Shown: positions 43,713 through 52,343, counted from the first letter of the stretch. The stretch is 64,000 nucleotides of DNA from Caballeronia glathei (GCF_000698595.1 NZ_JFHC01000046.1:1-64000), one strand, 5' to 3'. Numbers and translations are program-made. Notes: generated by a model from the letters alone, not told the origin.

Positions 43713-43742
43713 GAAAGCCGCTTGTCAGCTAAGGCAAGCGGC
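43713..43742 (-). terminator. Hairpin at the end of converging genes
   Basis: GCCGCTTG (43717-43724) and CAAGCGGC (43735-43742) form an 8-bp stem with a 10-nt loop. On the minus strand it is followed by TTTCTTTTT, which suits termination of the dehalogenase-like gene, although that gene's stop is about 130 nt away. It may also help end the plus-strand hydrolase gene. Confidence 0.55.
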
Positions 43743-43870
43743 AGAATCGTAGACGTGATCAGCGTCGATTGCATCGTAACGCGATGCCTGTGTCACACGC
43801 ATCCGTGCTTTCCCTACAAAAGAATAACGGCCGCCCGCAGAGCGCAGAGCGACGCGGCGGCAAACCCCGC

Positions 43871-44794
43871 TCAGCGCTCGCTTGCCTCGAAGAACGAGAG
43901 GATTTCTTCGAGTAGCGCCTGAGGCTGCTCTTCGGGAATGTAGTGCCCGCACGGCAACGCCCGGCCGCTCACGTCGCGCGCCACGCGGCGCCATTCGTCG
44001 AGCGGCCTGAAGCAGCGCTCGATCACGCCCTCCTCGCCCCACAGCACTCGCAGCGGACACGCGACCTTGTGTCCGCGTTCGAGGTCGGCGCGATCGTGTT
44101 CGAGATCGATTGTCGCGGACGCGCGGTAGTCCTCGCACATCGCGTACACGGCTCCGGGAGAGGCAAGTGCGTCGCGATACGCCTGCAACGCATGCGGTGC
44201 GAACGGCGCAAGCCCCGCGTGACGGCTGCCCATCACGCGCTCGATGTACGCATTCGTATTCCCGCCGATCAGCAACTCGGGCAACGGCGACGGCTGGATC
44301 AGGAAGAACCAGTGGAAATAGGCCGTGGCGAACTCGCGAGTAGTGGCTTCGTACATCGCGAGCGTCGGCGCGATGTCGAGCAGCATCAGGCGCTCCACGG
44401 CGTCGGGGAAATCGAGCGCCATGCGGTGCGCGACGCGCGCGCCGCGGTCGTGCGCGCAGACGAGAAAGCGCTCGAAGCCGAAGTGGCGCATGACCGCGAT
44501 CTGGTCGGCGGCCATCGTGCGCTTCGAATACGGCGTGTGCTGCGCGTCGCTCTCGGGTTTCGCGGAAGCGCCGTAGCCGCGCAGATCCGTTGCGATCACG
44601 GTGAAGTGCTGCGCAAGTGCGGCCGCGCATTTGTGCCAGATCTGATGCGTCTGCGGATGGCCGTGCAGCAACAGCAGCGGCGGACCGCTGCCGCCCTTCA
44701 TCCCGAAAATATCGACGCCCGCGGCGTCGACGTGAAATGGCTGGTAGGCGTCGAAGGGCATGATGGCGTGCGGGTCGTGACGGTTGCGGATCAT
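43871..44794 (-). CDS. Alpha/beta hydrolase of the fluoroacetate/haloacetate dehalogenase type
   Basis: A 307-residue alpha/beta hydrolase whose active site copies fluoroacetate dehalogenase. The nucleophile is Asp, not Ser, in FLVCAHDRGARVAHRMALDF, next to the two Arg that hold the carboxylate. FHWFFLIQPSPLPELL contains the His-Trp pair of the halide pocket, YRASATIDLEHD a Tyr position, and the catalytic His lies in GHYIPEEQPQALLEEIL. LLLLHGHPQTHQIWHK is the oxyanion region. ATG 44794 or ATG 44761 may be the start; neither has a clear ribosome site. Relatives include epoxide hydrolases, but the active-site pattern favours dehalogenase. Confidence 0.87.
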   Translation of the reverse strand: MIRNRHDPHAIMPFDAYQPFHVDAAGVDIFGMKGGSGPPLLLLHGHPQTHQIWHKCAAALAQHFTVIATDLRGYGASAKPESDAQHTPYSKRTMAADQIAVMRHFGFERFLVCAHDRGARVAHRMALDFPDAVERLMLLDIAPTLAMYEATTREFATAYFHWFFLIQPSPLPELLIGGNTNAYIERVMGSRHAGLAPFAPHALQAYRDALASPGAVYAMCEDYRASATIDLEHDRADLERGHKVACPLRVLWGEEGVIERCFRPLDEWRRVARDVSGRALPCGHYIPEEQPQALLEEILSFFEASER

Positions 44795-44899
44795 TGTATG
44801 CGCCGCACTCGCTGGTTACATGCATGCCACAGGACACATTCGTGAAAATCGAGCACTTCCTCGGAATCGTATTTTGCACTTTCGGCCGCACCGCAAGGC

Positions 44900-44918
44900 T
44901 ATAATAGAACGATCGTTC
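44900..44918 (+). promoter_or_regulatory. Perfect -10 box and overlapping palindromic operator
   Basis: TATAAT at 44900-44905 is followed directly by GAACGATCGTTC (44907-44918), a perfect 12-bp palindrome lying across the expected transcription start. This arrangement is typical of a repressor site; TetR-family operators often have such AACGATCGTT cores. The -35 is weak (TTGCAC at 44874-44879, 20-bp spacing). The leader to the nitronate monooxygenase start is about 130 nt. No TetR-type gene is adjacent. Confidence 0.6.
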
Positions 44919-45044
44919 GCAAAGATGCCGGTGGCTGCCGCCAGAGGCGGCCATTTCTCAAAAACGGAATGCGCGGCAGGCCCGCAAGGCGCCGACAGTA
45001 AAATCATCGAACAGCGTCGAACGTCATATCAGGAGACTCGTGCC

Positions 45045-46007
45045 ATGGCATTACCCACCGTCCTGCAACATCTTGCGCTGCCCGTCGTCGCCTCGCCGAT
45101 GTTCATCGTCAGCTATCCCGAACTCGTGCTCGCGCAGTGCAAGGCGGGCATCGTCGGCTCGTTTCCGGCGCTCAATGCCCGGCCCGCCGGGCTGCTCGAC
45201 GAGTGGCTCACGCAGATTCAGGCGTCGCTCGCGGCGCACAAGGCCGCGCACCCGGACGCCGTGATCGGGCCGATCGCGGTGAACCAGATCGTGCATCAGT
45301 CGAACGCGCGGCTCGAACAGGACGTGCGCGTGTGCGTCGAGCACGAGGTGCCGATCTTCATCACGAGCCTGCGCGCGCCGGTCAAGGAAATGATCGACGC
45401 GGTGCACAGCTACGGCGGCATCGTGCTCCACGACGTGATCAACCTGCGGCACGCGCAGAAGGCGCTGGATGCGGGCGTCGACGGCCTGATCCTGGTCGCG
45501 GCCGGCGCGGGCGGCCATGCGGGCACGACGTCGCCGTTCGCGCTCGTCGGCGAGGTGCGGCGCATCTTCGACGGGCCGATCGTGCTGTCGGGGTCGATCG
45601 CGAACGGCGGCTCGATTCTCGCCGCGCAGGCAATGGGCGCGGATCTCGCGTACATGGGCACGCGCTTCATCGCGACTCGCGAGGCGCACGCGCACGAAAG
45701 CTACAAGAACGCGATCATCGACTCGAACGCCTCCGACATCATCTACACGAACCTCTTCACCGGCGTGCACGGCAACTACATCCGCAAGAGCATTCTGAAC
45801 GCGGGCCTCGATCCCGACGCGCTGCCCGCATCGGACAAGACGGCGATGAACTTCGGCGACGGTTCGAGCAAGACCAAGGCGTGGAAGGATATCTGGGGCG
45901 CCGGTCAGGGCGTCGGGCTGATGCACGACGTGCCGAGCGTCGAGGAACTGGTTGCGCGGCTCAAGCAGGAATACGCCGAAGCGAAGGCGCGAATCGGCGT
46001 TCGGTGA
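45045..46007 (+). CDS. Nitronate monooxygenase family flavoprotein
   Basis: A 320-residue FMN TIM-barrel enzyme of the nitronate monooxygenase / 2-nitropropane dioxygenase family, which oxidises nitroalkanes such as propionate-3-nitronate. It starts MALPTVLQHLALPVVASPMF, with GIVGSFPALNARP, the catalytic-His region QNQIVH-like AVNQIVHQSNARLEQD, the FMN-phosphate loop VAAGAGGHAGTTSPFALVGE and LSGSIANGGSILAAQAMGAD. ATG 45045 follows AGGAGACTC. Its promoter carries a palindromic repressor-type site. It converges with the porin gene. Confidence 0.9.
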   Translation: MALPTVLQHLALPVVASPMFIVSYPELVLAQCKAGIVGSFPALNARPAGLLDEWLTQIQASLAAHKAAHPDAVIGPIAVNQIVHQSNARLEQDVRVCVEHEVPIFITSLRAPVKEMIDAVHSYGGIVLHDVINLRHAQKALDAGVDGLILVAAGAGGHAGTTSPFALVGEVRRIFDGPIVLSGSIANGGSILAAQAMGADLAYMGTRFIATREAHAHESYKNAIIDSNASDIIYTNLFTGVHGNYIRKSILNAGLDPDALPASDKTAMNFGDGSSKTKAWKDIWGAGQGVGLMHDVPSVEELVARLKQEYAEAKARIGVR

Positions 46008-46032
46008 AGCGCCGGCGCCGTGGTCCGCAATG

Positions 46033-46066
46033 AAAAACACCGCGTCCGGAAAGCCGGAACGCGGTG
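46033..46066 (-). terminator. Hairpin terminator of the porin gene
   Basis: CACCGCGTCCGG (46038-46049) and CCGGAACGCGGTG (46054-46066) form a long stem with one mismatch and an AAAG loop. On the minus strand TTTTT follows (46037-46033), 44 nt after the porin stop. It lies between converging genes. Confidence 0.85.
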
Positions 46067-46109
46067 CATTGATTGAGCGCCGGTGCGACGGTGCGCGCCG
46101 AGCGAGCGC

Positions 46110-47192
46110 TCAGAACTTCGCGCGCACGCCGACGCCGTAGGTGTCGCCCGACGACATGCTCGTGTACTTGTCGTTCAGGTAGGCCGCGTAGACGTCGGTG
46201 CGCTTCGAGAGCGGATAGTCGTAGCCGACCGCCCAGCTCTTGTGCGTCTGGTCGAGCCCGCCGTTGCTGCGCGAATACGCATACGACGCCATCACCGAAC
46301 CCGGTCCGAGCGGCACCGTCACACCGCCCTGCGCCGTGTTCACGTGGAAGGAGCCGACGTCGATATCGTTGTTCGTGTACATGTACTGCCCGAAGAACTT
46401 CACGTACTTCAGGTCGTATGAGAGGCCGATCTGCGCGACGCTCTGGCTTTTGTAGCCGGTGATGAACGTGCTGAGGTCGCCCGGGTTGTTGTTGAAGTTC
46501 ACGTACTGATAGACGCCCGTCGCCGCGAACGGCCCGCGGAAGTACAGGAACTGCGCGCTGTACTTCTTCGAGCGGCCGTCGCCCGGCTGGTTGCCGAAGC
46601 TGTACATCGCGCTGCCGGAGAGGCCGTTGAAGTCAGGCGTCGTGTACTGCACGGAGTTGTTCCAGCCCGAATCGCCGACTACGCCCTGGTCCGTCGTGTA
46701 GGTCGGGAAGGTGCCGAGCCCGAGGAATACGTGGTACACCATCGGCGAGAACACGTACGAATCGACGAACGGGTTGAAGAGGATCGTCGATACGAACAGC
46801 TGCGTCGTAAGGCGGCCAGCCGTAAATGTTCCGTAAGGCGCCTGAATGCCGACGTACGAGTTGCGCGCGAAGAAAGTGTCGCCCTGGAAGCGGCCGAACT
46901 GGCCGTTCTGCGCACGGAAGAAGCTCTCGAGAGCGAAGATCGCCTTGTAGCCGTTGCCCAGATCCTCGGCACCCTTCAAGCCCCAGTAGGACGTGGACAT
47001 GCCGCCGCCGCTCACGTTCCACGCCCGGTCGCTGCCCGGGAACTTCGTTGCGCCCACCCATTCGTCGACCTGACCGTAAAGCTGCACGCTCGATTGCGCA
47101 TTCGCCGCCCCGGCGGCAAAGAGGCCAAGCATGCCGGCGATTACAGTGGCCTTAACCGTTGCCTTCAGCGCACGGTTGACGGTTGGCTTCAT
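46110..47192 (-). CDS. Gram-negative porin (Burkholderia type)
   Basis: A 360-residue outer-membrane beta-barrel. It has a signal peptide (VKATVIAGMLGLFAAGAANA) and mature N-terminus QSSVQLYGQVDEWVGATKF, the PorB/OmpC-like opening. Barrel strands alternate through the length, for example STSYWGLKGAEDLGNGYKAI, FFARNSYVGIQAPYGTFTAG and QIGLSYDLKYVKFFGQY, and the protein ends with the Phe required for outer-membrane insertion (YGVGVRAKF). ATG 47192 follows AGGAGAGTTC; a longer frame upstream has no ribosome site. It converges with the nitronate monooxygenase gene. Substrate selectivity cannot be predicted. Confidence 0.95.
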   Translation of the reverse strand: MKPTVNRALKATVKATVIAGMLGLFAAGAANAQSSVQLYGQVDEWVGATKFPGSDRAWNVSGGGMSTSYWGLKGAEDLGNGYKAIFALESFFRAQNGQFGRFQGDTFFARNSYVGIQAPYGTFTAGRLTTQLFVSTILFNPFVDSYVFSPMVYHVFLGLGTFPTYTTDQGVVGDSGWNNSVQYTTPDFNGLSGSAMYSFGNQPGDGRSKKYSAQFLYFRGPFAATGVYQYVNFNNNPGDLSTFITGYKSQSVAQIGLSYDLKYVKFFGQYMYTNNDIDVGSFHVNTAQGGVTVPLGPGSVMASYAYSRSNGGLDQTHKSWAVGYDYPLSKRTDVYAAYLNDKYTSMSSGDTYGVGVRAKF

Positions 47193-47683
47193 GAACTCTC
47201 CTGTCTTTGTCAAAGTTAAAGCGTCGGCGGGCAAGGGGCATGACCTCGCCTCGTCAGACCGGCGTAATGTTCCGCGGGGCAAGCGGCCTTTTGTTGGAGC
47301 GCGACCATCTTTACGGACCATTTTTCCGGTCAAAAATGTTTTTGGTTATTGCCGGTATAGCGATTCGGATAGCTGACGCTTGCGCCTTATGCGCGAGCAG
47401 CTTGAATCACGCGCGAGCCGTGCATCGAGCTGAAGCGGGCCGCGCCCCGCGATACGCGATGGCGTCGGGCTTTAGCGACTTCAGGGACGCAAACTGCAAT
47501 CAGGGAGGACGCGATGTCGCGCGCAGGGCGCATTGTCCTTGCGCGGAAAAAGAGGGGAATGTTTAAGAAGATTCGCGCACGCGACTGTGGCGCGCTTGCG
47601 TCACCGCAGCGCGTGGTCTGGACGGACAAATAATTTCTCGCTCTCGACGCGAGGGGGTCCAGGCGGGAAGTGAATGACTCGCG
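47193..47683. other. Intergenic region upstream of the porin
   Basis: A 491-bp gap between the porin start and a small exported protein gene that reads in the same direction. The 60 bases at 47300-47375 are AT-rich (TTTTTCCGGTC, TTTTTGGTTATTGCC) and may hold the porin promoter. An AT-rich patch also lies at 47550-47580. No open frame with good codon use or terminator was seen. Confidence 0.4.
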
Positions 47684-48070
47684 TCAGTTGCGGTAGTTCG
47701 CGTTCGAAGGGGCGCGGGTATCGTCCGTCGGACGGCCTTGCGGACGCGGGACGCTGCGCTCTTCGTTGTAGCGGGTGATATCGGCGCGGATGGAACCGGC
47801 TCCGCGGATCGGGGCCGATTGCTCGGCGCGCGGCACGGCACGCACTTCCGTGCTGACCGGCGTCAGCCCGTCGCCCTTCGCACCGGTTTGAACGTAGCGT
47901 TGCGACTGGGTGGATTGCACGGCGTCGACGCGCGTGGCCTCTTCACTGGAACCCGACAGCCAGTTGGCTGCCGGCTGTGCGGCGAGTGCAAGCGATGCCG
48001 CCACCGTGACCGAACCGATCACAGTGGAAACCAGCCATCGAGTACTCGTGCGTAAGCCTTTGAGCGCCAT
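47684..48070 (-). CDS. Small membrane-anchored or exported protein of unknown function
   Basis: A 128-residue protein beginning MALKGLRTSTRWLVSTVIGS, a basic tip then a hydrophobic segment (VTVAASLALAAQPAANWL), so it is exported or anchored. The rest is hydrophilic, with no Cys: SSEEATRVDAVQSTQSQRYV and a Pro/Arg-rich end (RSVPRPQGRPTDDTRAPSNA). No domain is recognised. ATG 48070 lacks a clear ribosome site; an in-frame ATG at 48208 would add sequence with Cys and Arg before the hydrophobic segment and is less likely. Confidence 0.6.
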   Translation of the reverse strand: MALKGLRTSTRWLVSTVIGSVTVAASLALAAQPAANWLSGSSEEATRVDAVQSTQSQRYVQTGAKGDGLTPVSTEVRAVPRAEQSAPIRGAGSIRADITRYNEERSVPRPQGRPTDDTRAPSNANYRN

Positions 48071-48570
48071 TTCGAAACTGCGGATGTCCGACTCGATTCG
48101 ACTTGCCGCGAAGGACGTTTCGTCCGGCGAGCAAGCGACCGGGCGTCGTCGGAGCGTTTCGGTTGCACCGTCTGGAAAACGGGCACCCGCCGACCGGTCT
48201 ATGAACAATTTATGGTGGGAAGCCTGGAGAGTCGAGCCAAAAAGTGTTAGACCTGCTCAATGGTTGTAACACCATGTTACTAATGGGTTTTTCAGCATTT
48301 CCGGGGTCCGTGAAAACGCGGATTTGTGTGAGTTGAAGGCCGCCCGCGCGCTGGCTCAAACGTTGCATCAGATACACGTCGCGCGACGCTCGCTCATACC
48401 TCAAGCGCATTAATAGATCATTTAAATGAATTTGCCTATTTAATCAAAAAGGGGCGAAAATACTGGTTTTCCTTACTTGACGTTTAGCAGCGTTGTGCAT
48501 TCAAGCCAACGCCGATTCAGCAAACGTCGAGGCGTTCATAACCGAATGCACGTTCGAGTAAGAGATTTCG
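48071..48570. promoter_or_regulatory. Divergent intergenic region with an AT-rich island
   Basis: A 500-bp gap between divergent genes. 48400-48480 is a marked AT-rich island with the palindrome TCATTTAAATGA (48418-48429) and TTTAATCAAAAAGG. Such an island is a plausible promoter or nucleoid-protein binding region for the symporter gene. No open frame with support was found. Confidence 0.4.
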
Positions 48571-49587
48571 ATGGCGCGCCCCAAATTTCTCCCCGATAAC
48601 TTCACGCTGGCCCTTGTCGGCACCGTCACCCTCGCCAGCCTGCTTCCATGCCGCGGCAGCACGGCGGTCGCCTTCGACTGGCTCACCGACATCGCCATCG
48701 GGCTGCTGTTCTTCCTCCACGGCGCAAAGCTGTCGCGCGAAGCAATCGTGGCGGGGGCCACGCACTGGCGGCTGCATCTGGTCGTGCTGCTCAGCACCTT
48801 CGCGCTCTTTCCGCTGCTCGGGCTCGCGCTGAAGCCGGTTCTCTCGCCGCTCGTCACCCCGGCCCTGTACACGGGCATCCTGTTTCTGTGCACGCTGCCC
48901 TCCACGGTGCAGTCGTCGATCGCCTTCACCTCGATGGCCAAGGGCAACGTTCCCGCCGCCGTCTGCAGCGCGTCCGCCTCGAGCCTGCTCGGCATCTTCA
49001 TCACGCCCGCGCTCGTCGGGCTGGTGGTGAGCAACCACGGCGAGATGACCGGTTCGCCCTGGCACACGGTCGGCAATATCGTGCTGCAATTGCTCGTGCC
49101 GTTTATCGCCGGGCAACTGCTGCGCCCCGTGATCGGCAAATGGGTCGACCGCAACCGCACGGTGCTGCGCTTCGTCGATCAGGGCTCGATCCTGCTCGTC
49201 GTCTACGTGGCCTTCAGCGAGGCCGTGAACGAGGGCATCTGGCACTCGATTTCGCTTTCCACGCTTGCCGGACTCGTGGTCGCCAACATCGTGCTGCTCG
49301 CGCTCGCGCTTTTTTCCACTGCTTTTGCCGCAAAGCGCCTCGGATTCAGCCGAGCCGACCAGATCACCATCATCTTTTGCGGCTCTAAAAAGAGTCTCGC
49401 CGCCGGAATCCCGATGGCGAAGGTGATCTTCGCTTCGAGCACGGTGGGCGCCGTGGTGCTGCCGCTCATGCTGTTCCATCAGATCCAGTTGATGGTGTGC
49501 GCCGTGCTCGCCCAGCGGTGGGGCGCACGCAAGACGGCCGCGGACAAGTCACACAAGAGCGAGGCTGCCGCCGCCGTGCGCCGCTGA
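48571..49587 (+). CDS. SBF-like (bile acid:sodium symporter family) membrane protein
   Basis: A 338-residue integral membrane protein of the SBF-like/YfeH group, with about nine or ten hydrophobic helices. Features are FDWLTDIAIGLLFFLHGAKL, where the helix carries the LFFLHGAKL signature, the LPSTVQSSIAFTSMAKGN segment with crossed-helix and cation-site residues, and FCGSKKSLAAGIPMAKVIF near the end. The C-terminus is basic (RWGARKTAADKSHKSEAA). Relatives move organic anions with Na+, but substrates of the YfeH branch are largely unknown. It stands alone and ends 64 nt before a terminator hairpin. Confidence 0.9.
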   Translation: MARPKFLPDNFTLALVGTVTLASLLPCRGSTAVAFDWLTDIAIGLLFFLHGAKLSREAIVAGATHWRLHLVVLLSTFALFPLLGLALKPVLSPLVTPALYTGILFLCTLPSTVQSSIAFTSMAKGNVPAAVCSASASSLLGIFITPALVGLVVSNHGEMTGSPWHTVGNIVLQLLVPFIAGQLLRPVIGKWVDRNRTVLRFVDQGSILLVVYVAFSEAVNEGIWHSISLSTLAGLVVANIVLLALALFSTAFAAKRLGFSRADQITIIFCGSKKSLAAGIPMAKVIFASSTVGAVVLPLMLFHQIQLMVCAVLAQRWGARKTAADKSHKSEAAAAVRR

Positions 49588-49930
49588 GGGGCGTTGCGCT
49601 CCGTCCCCTGGAGCGCTGCATTGAAAGGACACCCCGTTCCCCAAAGCCGGAAAGCCGCCTCGTGCGGCTTTTTTGCTATTTGACCCGGTAACGGGCGGGG
49701 TGTCGATTCGGCCGGAAGGCATAAGCAAGAACGTATTTCTGCCAGCGAGCGCGGCGCGGCGGCGCACCCGCTTTTCATGCGTCTTGCCTATTGCTTTCGG
49801 CCAGCTGGCGCCCGGGCATGTGCCTTGCCACACTGGTTCCATACAGAACCACGCGGCACGCCGACAGGGAGAGCGTCATGCAGATCAGTTTCAGCCGCAC
49901 CGGCACCCGCGGGTGGCTTCGAGGTCCGCC
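49588..49930. other. Intergenic region ahead of the dehydrogenase/deacetylase operon
   Basis: A 343-bp gap that holds the symporter terminator and, after it, the likely promoter of the downstream operon. The span 49675-49760 includes TTTGCTATTTGACC and TATTTCTG, possible promoter material, but no boxes could be assigned. Confidence 0.35.
49651..49674 (+). terminator. Hairpin terminator after the SBF-like symporter gene
   Basis: AAAGCCGC (49651-49658) and GCGGCTTT (49664-49671) form an 8-bp stem with a short CTCGT loop, followed by a T-run to 49674. Confidence 0.88.
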
Positions 49931-50977
49931 ATGGCATACGTGATGAGCGCGCCTGCGCGCGCCTGCGCCACCGAGCTGAAGGCATTCCTGCGCGAACTGA
50001 ACATCGAACGAGGCACACCTGCCGAAGCCGCGCATGCGTTGCGAACGTTGATCGACGCCGGGCTCGACCGCATTGACCTGCCCGGCAAGGGCGCGACGCT
50101 CGAGCGATGGAGGATTCTCGGCGCGGTGGCCGCTTTTGACCTGTCCCTCGTGAAGCTGTACGAGGGCCACACCGATGCCCTCGCGATTCTCGCCGAACTG
50201 GAGTGCATCGAAACCGGCAGCGGTGAGGCCTGGGGCGTCTGGGCCGCGGAGCCGCCGTCCGCCCGCCTCGCTGCGATGACGACTCGCGCGGACCGCCGGA
50301 TCAGGCTTCGAGGCACAAAAGCGTGGTGCTCGGGCGCGGCGTTTCTCACGCACGCGCTCGTGAGTGCATGGAACGAGCGGGACGAGCCGATACTCGCCGC
50401 GGTGGATCTGCACCAGCCCTCGGTTTGCGTGACGAACGAAGGCTGGAAAGCCGTGGGCATGAGTGCAAGCGCGAGCGTCGACGTGCATTTCGACAACGCG
50501 GCCGCCGTGCAGATCGGCGCGCCGCGTGCCTATCTGGATCGGCCGGGTTTCTGGCAAGGAGGCGCAGGCATCGCGGCGTGCTGGTTCGGCGCGGCTGCGG
50601 CCATCGGAAATTTCGTCAGGCAGGAAGCCGCCCGGCGGCCGGACCCGTACAGGCTCGCGCATCTGGGCGCGATCGACACGGCGCTCGCGAGCGCCGCAAG
50701 CCTGATGCGCGAAGCGGCGGCGCAAATCGACCGCGAACCGAAGGCCGACGCCATAGTGCCCGCGTTGCGCGCGCGGCTCGCGGTGGAACGCGCTGCCACA
50801 ACGGTGATGGAACACGCGGGACGCGCACTCGGTGCCGCTCCGCTTTGCCGCAACGAGCATTTCGCCCGCCTGATGGCCGATCTCCCCGTGTTCATCCGGC
50901 AAAGCCACGCTGAACGCGACGAAGCCGCGCTCGCGGAGCGCATCGTCGAAGAGGAGCGCGGCTCATGGCCACTGTAA
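49931..50977 (+). CDS. Acyl-CoA dehydrogenase-like protein, first gene of an unusual operon
   Basis: A 348-residue protein with the acyl-CoA dehydrogenase fold in shortened form. The middle domain shows the beta-barrel pattern RIRLRGTKAWCSGAAFLTHA and a WGVWAAEPPSARLAAMTTRA loop, and the C-terminal helical bundle is AAAIGNFVRQEAARRPDPYR through LARLAVERAATTVMEHAGRA. The usual catalytic Glu cannot be placed by eye, so activity is uncertain. ATG 49931 follows GAGGTCC. Its end overlaps the PIG-L gene by 13 nt, and the methyltransferase overlaps that in turn. In other genomes a glycosyltransferase often joins this set; none is present here. Confidence 0.82.
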   Translation: MAYVMSAPARACATELKAFLRELNIERGTPAEAAHALRTLIDAGLDRIDLPGKGATLERWRILGAVAAFDLSLVKLYEGHTDALAILAELECIETGSGEAWGVWAAEPPSARLAAMTTRADRRIRLRGTKAWCSGAAFLTHALVSAWNERDEPILAAVDLHQPSVCVTNEGWKAVGMSASASVDVHFDNAAAVQIGAPRAYLDRPGFWQGGAGIAACWFGAAAAIGNFVRQEAARRPDPYRLAHLGAIDTALASAASLMREAAAQIDREPKADAIVPALRARLAVERAATTVMEHAGRALGAAPLCRNEHFARLMADLPVFIRQSHAERDEAALAERIVEEERGSWPL

Positions 50978-51741
50978 TCAGCAAGACACACAAGGACCGC
51001 GTGCTCGCCGGCACGGGTACGCCCGAATCCTCATGGCAGAACTGGGCGAGGCTTGGCGCGCTGCCCGAGGTCAAACCCGCCGAACTCGTGCCGCCCGGCG
51101 CGCGGGCGGTCGTTGTCGCGCCGCATCCCGACGACGAGGTCCTCGGCACCGGCGGCCTGCTCGCCCACCTGTCCGCGCTCGGGCGCAGGGTGCTGATCGT
51201 CGCCGTGACGGACGGCACTGCGAGTCATCCGGATTCGCCGGCATGGCCCGTCGAGCGCCTCGCGGCGGTCCGTCCGCAGGAAACGCGCGAAGCGCTGCAG
51301 CGTCTTCACATGCGGCAGGTGCAACTCGCGCGGCTCGGCCTGCCCGACGGCGGCGGCAAGCGGTTCGAGGCGCAACTCGCGGCGTCGCTCGCCGATCACC
51401 TTGGCCCGGGCGACGTCGTCTTCGGCACGTGGCGCCACGACGGCCATCCGGACCATGAAGCGGTAGGGCGAGCGGTATCAATGGTTGCGGGGAGCCTCGA
51501 TGTCCCCTTCGTCGAAGTCCCGGTATGGACGTGGCACTGGGCGACGCCCGAAGATCCCCGCGTGCCGTGGAGCCGTGCGCGGCGCATCGTGCTGGATGCC
51601 GCGACGCACGCCCGCAAGCTCCACGCGGTGGAGGCGTTTCGCAGCCAGATGGAACCGGATGTCGCGACAGGCCGCGCGCCGATCCTGCCGGATCATGTGC
51701 TGGCGCGGCTCACGCGACCCTACGAGGTGGTCCTGATATGA
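50965..51741 (+). CDS. PIG-L family N-deacetylase
   Basis: A 258-residue zinc-dependent deacetylase of the PIG-L/LmbE family, which removes N-acetyl groups from sugars or related amines. The metal motif is VVVAPHPDDEVLGTGGLLAH, with the third ligand in TWRHDGHPDHEAVGRAV. The C-terminal half carries RIVLDAATHARKLHAVEAFR and the terminal DHVLARLTRPYEVVLI. The first ~45 residues are an extra N-terminal segment. It overlaps the dehydrogenase-like gene by 13 nt and the methyltransferase by 4 nt (ATGA). Tight overlap implies that the three products act on the same compound. Confidence 0.92.
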   Translation: MATVISKTHKDRVLAGTGTPESSWQNWARLGALPEVKPAELVPPGARAVVVAPHPDDEVLGTGGLLAHLSALGRRVLIVAVTDGTASHPDSPAWPVERLAAVRPQETREALQRLHMRQVQLARLGLPDGGGKRFEAQLAASLADHLGPGDVVFGTWRHDGHPDHEAVGRAVSMVAGSLDVPFVEVPVWTWHWATPEDPRVPWSRARRIVLDAATHARKLHAVEAFRSQMEPDVATGRAPILPDHVLARLTRPYEVVLI

Positions 51742-52343
51742 TCGGCGGGCCGCCAGCACGGCAATACTTCGACGGCCTGTACGCGCAAAGCGACGATCCC
51801 TGGCTTCTTCGCGAGCGCTGGTACGAGCGCCGCAAGCGCGCGCTCACGCTCGCCATGCTTCCGGACGAGCACTACGTGCGCGCTTTCGAGCCGGGCTGCG
51901 CGAACGGTGAGCTGACGGCCGCGCTGGCGCCCCGCTGCGGCGCGCTGCTCGCCGCCGATCTCAGCGAAGAAGCGGTCGCGCTCGCGCGCCGCCGCGTCGC
52001 GCATCTGAGCCACGTGCATGTCGAGCGGCGAGCAGTCCCCGACGACTGGCCGGACGGCCGCTTCGATCTGATCGTCATCAGCGAGCTCGCCTACTACCTC
52101 GACCCCGCGCAGGTGTCGCGGCTGATCGAGCGCGTGACGGCAACCCTCGCTCCCGGCGGCACCCTGCTCGCCTGCCATTGGCGACGGCCAATCGAAGGCT
52201 GGTCATACACGGGCGATACCATCCACGCCGAACTGATGGACAAGCTCGCGATTCCGCTCCTCGCCCACTATCAGGATGACGACGTGGTCATCCATGTCCT
52301 GTCGTCCAACGCCGCCTCGATTCATCAGCGCGAAGGGCGGTGA
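51738..52343 (+). CDS. SAM-dependent methyltransferase (NodS-like)
   Basis: A 201-residue class I methyltransferase. The SAM-binding motif I is VRAFEPGCANGELTAALAPR, motif II LLAADLSEEAVALARRRV, motif III DDWPDGRFDLIVISELAYYL and a post-motif LAPGGTLLACHWRRPIEGWS. QYFDGLYAQSDDPWLLRERW is the opening seen in NodS-type N-methyltransferases, which methylate deacetylated amino-sugar oligomers in nodulation-factor synthesis. Its ATG overlaps the PIG-L stop. No nod genes are nearby, so the amine of a PIG-L product is the suggested substrate by inference. Confidence 0.9.
   Translation: MIGGPPARQYFDGLYAQSDDPWLLRERWYERRKRALTLAMLPDEHYVRAFEPGCANGELTAALAPRCGALLAADLSEEAVALARRRVAHLSHVHVERRAVPDDWPDGRFDLIVISELAYYLDPAQVSRLIERVTATLAPGGTLLACHWRRPIEGWSYTGDTIHAELMDKLAIPLLAHYQDDDVVIHVLSSNAASIHQREGR

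Noticed and set aside
47684-48208. Longer version of the small exported protein starting at 48208
   Set aside because: It would put 46 mostly polar residues ahead of the hydrophobic segment; the shorter ATG gives a sensible signal or anchor.
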